Shown in pieces: positions 1 through 5,722 of a stretch of 10,049 nucleotides of DNA. How positions within the stretch are numbered: the first letter of the stretch is position 1; every line of letters starts with the position of its first letter. The stretch comes from an uncultured Eubacterium sp. (GTDB lineage Bacteria; Bacillota; Clostridia; Eubacteriales; Eubacteriaceae), in assembly GCA_902784045.1 (NCBI GenBank), contig CACZTE010000079.1, positions 1 through 10,049 of the forward strand. Reading direction: 5' to 3'. The notes below the pieces were generated by a model that did no database searches, had not been told where the DNA came from, and was given only the letters and a program-made list of their open reading frames with translations. Position numbers and translations under genes: made by a program.

Positions 1-569
1 CGCACGCTGCCGCCGGTCAGATGGGGGCGAAGGCAAAGTTTTTCCGCAGTGCTTCCGCTGTCGTGACCTTCCAGCCAGTAGGTGTCCATGCTCTCTCTAG
101 CCGGATGATTCGGCGGGAAATTAAGTTTGTCAAAAGCGTAAAGCTCACTGGTAATTTCGTCTTCTTCAAAAATTTCAAATCCCATGGAACGAAAGGCGTC
201 GTTCAAATCGTAGCACATCTGGGTGATGGGATGAAGACCGCCGGAGGAGGGCATCACGCCGGGCAGCGTATAGTCAAAATCATCGCTGACTTCCGAGGCC
301 TTGAGCTTGAGCTCCATCTGCTTGTCCTCCATGATGGCGGTGACCTCAGTTTTAACGCGGTTTAGCATTCTTCCGGCTTCCTTGCGCATTTCCATGTCCA
401 AATTCGGAATTTCTTTCATCAAGCGGCTGACCGCTCCTTTTTTTCCGATGAATGCCGCTTTGATATTTTGAAGATCATTTTCGTTGGCAGCGTCCATCAC
501 CGCGTCTCTGGCTTCTTCAAGCACGCCTGTGATTTTGTCACGCATCGTTTCTTTATTGGATTCGCTCAT
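1..569 (-). CDS. pheS: Phenylalanine--tRNA ligase alpha subunit, 5' part (3' end beyond window)
   Basis: PheS is the catalytic alpha subunit of the alpha2-beta2 class II synthetase that charges tRNA-Phe in the cytosol. The window holds 189 complete codons plus two bases, read leftward off the edge. Residues 1-90 are charged and helical, like the N-terminal coiled-coil arm that contacts tRNA. The catalytic core then begins: LHPITQ at about 112-117, and NFPPNHPARESMDTYW at about 150-165, matching the family pattern LHP.TQ and N.P.DHPAR...DT. The ATG at 567-569 has an AGGAAG ribosome site about ten bases upstream. The T-box leader with a Phe specifier directly upstream supports the identity independently. 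One oddity: where most bacterial PheS have RTHTSPVQ.R, this protein reads RPHLTGGSV followed by an Arg codon cut at the edge. pheT would be expected next, outside the window. Identity is secure; the function of the variant motif is unknown to me. Confidence 0.95.
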   Translation of the reverse strand, partial: MSESNKETMRDKITGVLEEARDAVMDAANENDLQNIKAAFIGKKGAVSRLMKEIPNLDMEMRKEAGRMLNRVKTEVTAIMEDKQMELKLKASEVSDDFDYTLPGVMPSSGGLHPITQMCYDLNDAFRSMGFEIFEEDEITSELYAFDKLNFPPNHPARESMDTYWLEGHDSGSTAEKLCLRPHLTGGSV

Positions 570-606
570 TTTCCGTATACTTCCTTTCTAACTGCGGGGA
601 ATTTTT

Positions 607-644
607 AAAAATAAAAATCCCCTGATGATTATTTCATCAAGGGA
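607..644 (-). terminator. Regulated intrinsic terminator of the pheS T-box
   Basis: On the minus strand, TCCCTTGATG pairs with CATCAGGGGA across a seven-base loop, ten positions with one A-C mismatch. Two T5 runs separated by one A follow. The 5' arm overlaps the bases just after CTCGT that close the alternative antiterminator. This is the usual arrangement for a transcriptional T-box. The terminator lies about 37 bases upstream of the pheS start. Confidence 0.93.
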
Positions 645-908
645 CGAGAAATCTCGCGGTACCACCCTCGTTCGATGTCCCGCCTAAAGCGGCGGCATCG
701 CGCTCATTTGTGATGTTCCATCGATTTAACGCTTTCGCCGTGAAACATATTCAGGTCAACATAACCAAAAGCGAAAGCTTTTCATCGAAAAGCTCCGGTA
801 CCGAAATTCGGACGCGGCGGCCGCGGGAAACTTTCAACCGGTGATTTCCCTCTCTGTCTGGCGGTTTATGCCGTGCTTACTGACATACCTTCATAGCCGT
901 AAACTGTG
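607..908 (-). promoter_or_regulatory. T-box leader (tRNA-Phe sensing) of pheS
   Basis: T-box leaders bind uncharged tRNA and switch a terminator to an antiterminator when the matching amino acid is scarce. Read on the minus strand, the parts appear in order. The AGTA of the specifier-loop S-turn is at 878-881. A distal hairpin has stem GGGAAA/TTTCCC (845-850 with 825-830) and loop containing GGTTGAAAG. The specifier context is GAATTTCGG, with codon TTC (Phe) at 803-805. A Stem II hairpin AGCTTTTC/GAAAAGCT lies at 776-794, with CTTTCGC/GCGAAAG pairing nearby. Stem III is at 673-700. The T-box motif AGGGTGGTACCGCG is at 655-668. The UGGU in that motif can pair with an ACCA tRNA end, as expected if the discriminator base is A. 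ACGAG/CTCGT can close the antiterminator. The 5' boundary is estimated. Confidence 0.95.
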
Positions 909-912
909 AATT

Positions 913-941
913 AGTTTCCCACAAAGGACGTTGTTTGTCAA
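913..941 (-). promoter_or_regulatory. Possible promoter of the pheS T-box transcript
   Basis: A consensus -35 hexamer TTGACA reads on the minus strand at 936-941. With a 17-base spacer the -10 would be GAAACT (913-918), which matches TATAAT at only three positions. The location fits, because transcription would begin a few bases before the T-box Stem I. The -35 is convincing, the -10 is weak. Confidence 0.55.
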
Positions 942-1249
942 TTCTTTTTATTGATCGGATGATGACCTTAACGGCAAAACACACGGTTTTATTAAAAAAA
1001 CAGACAGAAATGCCCCGATATCAGCATGAGATATGGTCAACCTGCCGGTTTAATTTGCATTTTTTCTTAAATCATGGTAAGGTAACGGCAACCGTGAAAT
1101 CACCCGTCGACGTGTCCCAAATGCCAACAATGTTTTTGTGATAAGAAACGGTCAATACTCAAAGATGATGACAGAATCAACAACATCGCGGCGATAGCGA
1201 TATCAAGACAGTGATGGGATGGAGATTAATACTGAGGAGAAATTGTTTT
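942..1249. other. Intergenic region without a convincing gene
   Basis: This stretch separates the leftward pheS unit from the rightward phosphodiesterase operon, so it should hold the operon promoter. The best candidate I see is TTGCAT at 1055-1060 with TAAGGT at 1078-1083 (17-base spacer), which is poor. A 68-codon open frame beginning at 935 has no ribosome site and no recognisable composition, so I do not call it a gene. GAGGAGA at 1234-1240 is the ribosome site of the next gene. Confidence 0.5.
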
Positions 1250-3160
1250 ATGGAGAAGACATACCAAAAAGGTTTTGCCGGTTGGATGAAAGAAAGCGTC
1301 TTGCTGATAAAACCAAATCTGGCGGTTTTATTGATTTTTGAGTTTTTCTACACAATAATCGGTCACGGAATAATCTTCGGATTCGGTAAATGGTTGATGA
1401 ATTACGTGATACAATCCGCCGGTTTTACATTCGTGGAAGGCGGCAATATATTAAAAATTATTGCCAATCCGCTTTGCCTGGCGACAGGCATTTTGATCGC
1501 GGTGGTCTATGCTTTTTACACCGTTATCGAGTTTACCGCTTTGATTTCAACTTATCAGGCATCCCGGGTTGGACAGACCGTCACATTGTGGGGATTAACC
1601 AAAACATCCGTGAAAAAAGCCGCTTTGGTTTTTATTCCGAGAAACTGGCTGTTTTTCCCCTATATGTTCATTTTACTTCCGTTATTTAGCTTCGGTGGTA
1701 TGTCCAACTTTTTCGATTCTTTTTCGATTCCCGAATTTATTACCGATTTTATCGCGGAAAAACCCGTTTTATCAGCGCTGGTCATCGCCTTGTCGATCGC
1801 CCTTTTTGTCTTAGTCGTCTTTTTGACCTTTCTGCCGCACTTCTTCACATTGGAAGAGGATGCCTTTATACCCTCCGCCAAAAGGAGTTTTGCCCTTGTC
1901 CGCGGCAAATTGATCAAAACCATTGGCTATTTCGCGGGATCCGCCGCGATTTCTTACATCCTGACCACCTTGCTGATCTTGCCCGTCGCTTTTCTCGCCT
2001 CTTTTGTGACAGGTCTTCCGGCTGTCAAGACATTATTTAATTCAATCGTCAATTCCGATTTGCTGGTCTTAATCGGTAGTCCCCAAACGGCAGCCGCGAC
2101 AGCGACAGTGATTGTCGTCTCGGCCTTTATCTCAATCATCGCCCTGCTCATCAGCATCATCAACGCGCCGTTGTTATACGCGCTATTGACCTCCGCCTTT
2201 TTCCGTCTCTGCGCTGAAAAAGACGTCGACATCACAGATGACATTCCCGAAAGCTTAAAGATGAATCCCAAAGACCCGTCAAGAAGAGGAATCAAAATCG
2301 CCGCCCTCTGCGTGTTCCTTTTGTGCTTTTTAGGATATCGCAGCATCAGTTTAGGTAATAAGCTTTTGCGGGGCGGTTTCGGAAACTTCGGGAGGATCCA
2401 GGTTGCGGCTCATCGTGGCGCCTCCGCGACAACACCGGACAACACCCGGGCGTCTTTGCAAAAGGCCATCGATATCGGTGCCGATTATGTGGAAATTGAC
2501 GTGGTGGAGACCAAAGACGGCGTACTCATTATTTCGCACGATTTAGACCTCAATCGAAAATGCGGCATTGACCGGAAAATAGGAGAAATGACTTATGACG
2601 AATTAAAAGATCTTGACATCGGCTCCCATTTCAGTCCCGAATTTTCAGGAGAGCGTTTTATGACATTGGATGAAGCCATTGATATGTGCGACGGCAAAAT
2701 CAAAATGAACATCGAACTCAAACCGGCGCCCACCGATCAACAATTTGTCGAAAAAGCCGTAAAGATTTTCCAGAATCACAACTTTTATGACAAAGGGTTC
2801 TATGCGTCTCTCAACCTTGACACCCTGAAAGCCGTTGAAAAAATCGATCCCAGAATCAATACCTGTCTCGATACCTTTGTGGCGGCCGGAGAAATTGAGC
2901 TTTGCGAAGTTGACATTTACAGCATTGAAGCGACGTTTTTAACCGACGATCTTCTCGACAATATACATGATTATGAAAAAACCTGCTGGGTGTGGACGGT
3001 TAACGATGAAAACAACATGGACGCCGTGATGGATCATCCCATTGAAGGCATCGTCACCGATGACCCTGCCAAAGCGATGGAAATGTCAAAAGAAAAAAAT
3101 GTATCCCGCGGGGAATACATGCAGACGATTTTGTTCAACGCCATGGTAGACATTATATAA
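1250..3160 (+). CDS. Membrane-anchored glycerophosphodiester phosphodiesterase
   Basis: This protein of 636 residues has an N-terminal membrane domain and a C-terminal GDPD catalytic domain. GDPD enzymes hydrolyse glycerophosphodiesters to glycerol 3-phosphate and an alcohol. About seven hydrophobic helices lie near residues 24-46, 75-99, 132-150, 173-196, 226-254, 281-303 and 349-367. The GDPD domain starts near 384. It carries His388-Arg-Gly, the metal ligands Glu415 and Asp417 in VEID, His430 in SHD, and Glu489 in NIELKP, so the active site looks intact. The usual PENT reads PDNT here. The architecture matches proteins with a GPDPase_memb domain fused to GDPD. Basic residues before the last helix (SRRGIK) suggest the enzyme faces outside, perhaps acting on lipid or teichoic-acid breakdown products; this is inference. 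I chose the ATG at 1250 because GAGGAGA lies nine bases upstream; a GTG 13 codons earlier lacks a ribosome site. A four-helix membrane protein follows 18 bp later. Confidence 0.92.
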   Translation: MEKTYQKGFAGWMKESVLLIKPNLAVLLIFEFFYTIIGHGIIFGFGKWLMNYVIQSAGFTFVEGGNILKIIANPLCLATGILIAVVYAFYTVIEFTALISTYQASRVGQTVTLWGLTKTSVKKAALVFIPRNWLFFPYMFILLPLFSFGGMSNFFDSFSIPEFITDFIAEKPVLSALVIALSIALFVLVVFLTFLPHFFTLEEDAFIPSAKRSFALVRGKLIKTIGYFAGSAAISYILTTLLILPVAFLASFVTGLPAVKTLFNSIVNSDLLVLIGSPQTAAATATVIVVSAFISIIALLISIINAPLLYALLTSAFFRLCAEKDVDITDDIPESLKMNPKDPSRRGIKIAALCVFLLCFLGYRSISLGNKLLRGGFGNFGRIQVAAHRGASATTPDNTRASLQKAIDIGADYVEIDVVETKDGVLIISHDLDLNRKCGIDRKIGEMTYDELKDLDIGSHFSPEFSGERFMTLDEAIDMCDGKIKMNIELKPAPTDQQFVEKAVKIFQNHNFYDKGFYASLNLDTLKAVEKIDPRINTCLDTFVAAGEIELCEVDIYSIEATFLTDDLLDNIHDYEKTCWVWTVNDENNMDAVMDHPIEGIVTDDPAKAMEMSKEKNVSRGEYMQTILFNAMVDII

Positions 3161-3178
3161 GAATAGGAGAATACAATC

Positions 3179-3715
3179 ATGAATAAAAAAGACGGCTTTC
3201 CGCTTTGGCGCGTCCTGTTTTTCGTAGGCGCCCTGGTAATTGATATTGTGATGATCTTTCTCGCCATCCGGTTTTTTAATTTTCAAACATCGGATATTTA
3301 CGGACAGATCGCGTTTAAACACGCTTGGCCTCTTGCCATCATTCCGTGTCTGGCTATCTCAATTGTCGGTTTGATTTTAAACCGGAATTTTACGGCGATT
3401 CGCGCTTTTGCCGTCCAGCTGGTATTAACCCTTCTTTGGGGATTATGGCTCGCTATGTCCCAAGGCGTCATGTTCGGCGGATCGATTGATGCCGGTATTC
3501 TTCGCGTTTTCAGCGTGGCGAGCATCTGCTTAATCGCGGCGTTGGTGTTATTCCAACTGGATATTATCCTCAAAAACCCGGTCCGCCGCTTTTTCGCCGA
3601 CCGTCAAAACACGCAGACAAAAGCGTCCATCAACACCGCGTCGATGAGTCTTTCAGAAAAGAAATCGCTTTTAAGCGCCATCAACACAAGTCTCAAAAAC
3701 GACAGAATCGACTGA
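3179..3715 (+). CDS. Unrecognised four-helix membrane protein
   Basis: I do not recognise this 178-residue protein. Four hydrophobic segments lie near residues 11-31, 48-68, 73-94 and 107-130. A polar tail of about 45 residues rich in Ser, Lys, Asn and Gln follows. The basic N-terminus (MNKKD) and the basic stretch after helix 4 (KNPVRRFF) suggest that both ends are cytoplasmic. There is no signal peptide, no conserved catalytic motif that I can see, and no cysteine pairs. AGGAGA lies eight bases before the ATG. The gene starts 18 bp after the phosphodiesterase stop and is followed by a strong terminator, so the two are very probably co-transcribed. A partner or stability role for the phosphodiesterase is possible but only suggested by position. 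Codon use resembles the neighbours. Confidence 0.85.
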   Translation: MNKKDGFPLWRVLFFVGALVIDIVMIFLAIRFFNFQTSDIYGQIAFKHAWPLAIIPCLAISIVGLILNRNFTAIRAFAVQLVLTLLWGLWLAMSQGVMFGGSIDAGILRVFSVASICLIAALVLFQLDIILKNPVRRFFADRQNTQTKASINTASMSLSEKKSLLSAINTSLKNDRID

Positions 3716-3750
3716 CCTTCGCCGACCTATCACACATCATTTAAAATCAT

Positions 3751-3792
3751 GTCGCTGTGCCTTTACCTCATTTTCGGCGCAGCGGCTTTTTT
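3751..3792 (+). terminator. Intrinsic terminator after the phosphodiesterase operon
   Basis: GTCGCTGTGCC (3751-3761) pairs with GGCGCAGCGGC (3776-3786) along eleven positions including two G-U pairs. The loop is 14 bases, and six T follow. It starts 35 bases after the membrane-protein stop and about 50 bases before the first DnaA-box-like site. It therefore probably keeps operon transcription out of the origin. Confidence 0.88.
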
Positions 3793-3841
3793 AAACAATG
3801 AAACTCGGCGGCGCGTTCGTCTTATCAACCGTATTCCGAAA

Positions 3842-3990
3842 TTTTACACATTTTTTGAAAAATCAACAGATATTATCCACAATCCATAATTTTCTGTTGA
3901 TAAATTTGTGGATTTTTGTGAAAATATAACTAAATCATTTAAAGAATTTGAATTGATGATGCGGATAAAAAATAAACAGCTTGTGGATAA
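3842..3990. other. Upstream half of oriC: DnaA-box cluster
   Basis: DnaA binds TTATNCACA boxes. Perfect TTATCCACA boxes are at 3873-3881 (plus) and 3982-3990 (minus). Near matches are TTTTACACA at 3842-3850 (plus, one mismatch), TTATCCGCA at 3960-3968 (minus, one mismatch) and AAATCCACA at 3907-3915 (minus, two mismatches). The stretch between 3914 and 3960 is A/T-rich. This corresponds to the upstream box region of the bipartite Bacillus-type origin, placed between the terminator and dnaA. It may also mediate DnaA autoregulation. Confidence 0.88.
3862..3901. repeat. Nested palindrome enclosing a perfect DnaA box
   Basis: ATCAACAGA (3862-3870) is perfectly inverted as TCTGTTGAT (3893-3901). 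Directly inside, ATTAT (3872-3876) is inverted as ATAAT (3886-3890). Together they give 14 pairs broken only by a small asymmetric internal loop. The DnaA box at 3873-3881 begins in the left arm and runs into the apical loop. A hairpin or cruciform could therefore compete with DnaA binding; that consequence is inference. Confidence 0.8.
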
Positions 3991-4077
3991 TCGGCACGCG
4001 TCAAAATCAATGCACATTTTATTCCTGTTCTGTGTGAAAAAACAGACCGGTTCACAGCTGACTTTTTCTTAAAAATA

Positions 4078-4114
4078 TATGATCTAAGAGAAAAACAAAA
4101 GTCAGATGATCTAA
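4078..4114 (+). promoter_or_regulatory. Probable dnaA control region with a 9-bp direct repeat
   Basis: ATGATCTAA occurs twice, at 4079-4087 and 4106-4114, with starts 27 bp apart. TATGAT at 4078-4083 is a plausible -10, but no good -35 lies at the right distance, since CTGACT at 4058-4063 is only 14 bases away. The position just upstream of dnaA makes this the likely promoter region. The repeats could be a regulator site, but I do not recognise the motif. Confidence 0.4.
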
Positions 4115-4150
4115 TCCGCGTATCAAATCATCAAACGATTGGAGGTACCC

Positions 4151-5533
4151 GTGGACAATCACATTCATCAAATATGGAATGAGACCTTAAACGTCATTCA
4201 GGAAGACGTTTCTGTTACTAAAATCAGCTTTACCACATGGTTTGCGGGCCTTGAACCCTTGGCTTTAGCCGACGGGATTTTTTATGTCAAAGTATCCGAC
4301 TCATTCACGCTGTCCATTCTTTCCGGCAGATATCAATCTCTGATCGACAACGCTTTGCATATGGTTAGCGGTCAGCCGACAAAAGTCAAATTTGTCTTAA
4401 ATGAATCCGACGTTCCGCAAAATTCCTCAAAAACGGTCAATAAAAAAGACATCCAGTCAGACAACAACCAATCCCATCAAACAGATTCACAGGCCGCGGA
4501 GATAACCTACCGCAACAATTTAAATCCCAAATACAGCTTTGATAAATTTGTTATCGGCGAAAACAACCGTTTTGCCCACGCCGCCTGCGTCGCCGTATCC
4601 GAAGCACCCTCCGAACGCTATAATCCGCTGTTCATCTACGGCGGCGTCGGTCTTGGAAAAACCCATCTGATGCAGGCTATCGGCAATTATATTCTGGAAT
4701 ACACGCCGAACAAAAAAGTCGTTTATATCTCTTGCGAAACTTTTATTAACGAATTTATCGAAGCCATTCAAAACAAAGACAACAACGCCTTTCGCAACCG
4801 CTACCGCAGCGTCGACATCCTTTTAATTGACGACATCCAATTTCTCGCCGGTAAGGACGGGACTCAAGAAGAATTTTTTCACACCTTCAACGCCCTCCAT
4901 GAGGAAAACAAACAAATCGTCATCAGCTCCGACAGGCCCCCGAAAGAAATTCCCAATCTCGCCGAGCGCTTAAGAAGCCGCTTTGAAATGGGGCTGATTA
5001 CCGATATTTCGGCGCCTAACTTCGAAACCCGAATGGCCATTCTCCGAAAAAAAGCCGAGGCGGAACCCGAATATATTCCCGATGAGGTCCTAAGCTTTAT
5101 CGCCGATCACATTCATTCCAATATCCGAGAGCTGGAAGGCGCGCTGACCACTGTCATCGCCTATTCCAAGCTGCACGGCAATAAGCTGACGCTTGATGTG
5201 GCCCGAGAAGCGCTGCGCGATCTCTTCACGACCAAACAGCATGAGATCAACGCCGACTACATCAAAGAAATCACTGCGAAATACTTCAATGTGACCGTCG
5301 CCGAGATCAACGGCAAAAAACGCACCAAAAACATCACCCTTCCCAGACAGGTCGCCATGTATCTCTGCCGAGAAATGACCAATATGTCGCTGCCGAAAAT
5401 AGGAGAGGAATTCGGCGGCCGCGACCACTCAACCGTCATTCACGCCTGTTCGCGCATTTCAGACAATATTGAGCAAAGCGCGGACTTCAAAAATCTTGTG
5501 GTGCGCATTCAAAACGAAATTCAAGGCAGCTGA
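4151..5533 (+). CDS. dnaA: Chromosomal replication initiator protein DnaA
   Basis: DnaA is the AAA+ ATPase that binds DnaA boxes, opens the origin and recruits the helicase. The protein is 460 residues, a normal length. Residues 1-85 are domain I, with the SFTTWF motif. A Ser/Gln/Asn-rich linker follows, to about 115. Domain III begins near YSFDKFVIGENN. Walker A GGVGLGKT is at 164-171 and Walker B LLIDD includes Asp227 and Asp228. Sensor 1 (VISSDRPP), LRSRFEMGL with its arginine finger region and IRELEGAL come next. Domain IV ends with the DNA-binding signature GGRDHSTVIHAC starting at 422. I prefer the GTG at 4151, giving MDNH, because GGAGG lies five bases upstream. A TTG four codons earlier overlaps that site. 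Boxes on both sides of the gene suggest autoregulation. Nothing is missing. Confidence 0.98.
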   Translation: MDNHIHQIWNETLNVIQEDVSVTKISFTTWFAGLEPLALADGIFYVKVSDSFTLSILSGRYQSLIDNALHMVSGQPTKVKFVLNESDVPQNSSKTVNKKDIQSDNNQSHQTDSQAAEITYRNNLNPKYSFDKFVIGENNRFAHAACVAVSEAPSERYNPLFIYGGVGLGKTHLMQAIGNYILEYTPNKKVVYISCETFINEFIEAIQNKDNNAFRNRYRSVDILLIDDIQFLAGKDGTQEEFFHTFNALHEENKQIVISSDRPPKEIPNLAERLRSRFEMGLITDISAPNFETRMAILRKKAEAEPEYIPDEVLSFIADHIHSNIRELEGALTTVIAYSKLHGNKLTLDVAREALRDLFTTKQHEINADYIKEITAKYFNVTVAEINGKKRTKNITLPRQVAMYLCREMTNMSLPKIGEEFGGRDHSTVIHACSRISDNIEQSADFKNLVVRIQNEIQGS

Positions 5534-5538
5534 AATAG

Positions 5539-5712
5539 TTATTCACATTGTTCAACAGCACTGTCCGCAGGAATCTCACACATTTTAAACAAGTTCGAAA
5601 TACCAAAAAACCGCTTGGTTTCTTGATTTCAACAGATATCCACAATATCCCCAGGGCTTATTATTACGACTACTAATTAAATAATATAAATAATATAAAT
5701 AATAAATATAAA
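5539..5712 (+). other. Downstream half of oriC: DnaA boxes, DnaA-trio-like element and unwinding region
   Basis: TTATTCACA, a perfect box, is at 5539-5547 just after the dnaA stop. ATATCCACA, with one mismatch, is at 5636-5644. It is followed by a GC cluster CCCCAGGGC (5649-5657), then triplets TTA TTA TTA CGA CTA CTA (5658-5675). Read on the other strand 3' to 5' these are AAT AAT AAT GCT GAT GAT. This matches the 3'-(G/A)AT DnaA-trio rule, with one triplet off. Bases 5674-5712 are 39 uninterrupted A/T. The order box, GC cluster, trio, A/T tract is the basal unwinding system described for Bacillus subtilis. I infer that the duplex opens here. The region probably also contains the dnaN promoter, which I could not place. 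Confidence 0.85.
5679..5705 (+). repeat. Three tandem 9-bp A/T repeats in the unwinding region
   Basis: AAATAATAT occurs at 5679-5687 and 5688-5696, then AAATAATAA at 5697-5705. The repeat is purely A/T and directly follows the trio-like element. It resembles the repeated AT-rich elements of other DNA unwinding regions in placement. Confidence 0.8.
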
Positions 5713-5722
5713 GAGGTACCCC

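Noticed and set aside
21..365. 114-codon plus-strand open frame at the left edge
   Set aside because: It lies antisense to pheS, whose protein has clear family motifs; no ribosome site and no recognisable product.
935..1141. 68-codon plus-strand open frame in the pheS-phosphodiesterase gap
   Set aside because: No ribosome site, starts inside the minus-strand promoter of the T-box, and the composition looks random.
1211..1249. GTG start 13 codons upstream of the phosphodiesterase ATG
   Set aside because: No ribosome site before it, and the GAGGAGA for the ATG at 1250 would lie inside the extension.
4139..4150. TTG start four codons upstream of the dnaA GTG
   Set aside because: It overlaps the GGAGG ribosome site; the GTG gives a start typical of DnaA.
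5090..5428. 112-codon minus-strand open frame inside dnaA
   Set aside because: Shadow of a well-supported gene, with no ribosome site or motif.
5608..5621. AAACC/GGTTT hairpin between dnaA and dnaN as a terminator
   Set aside because: Only five pairs, followed by CTTGATTTC and no T-tract; too weak.
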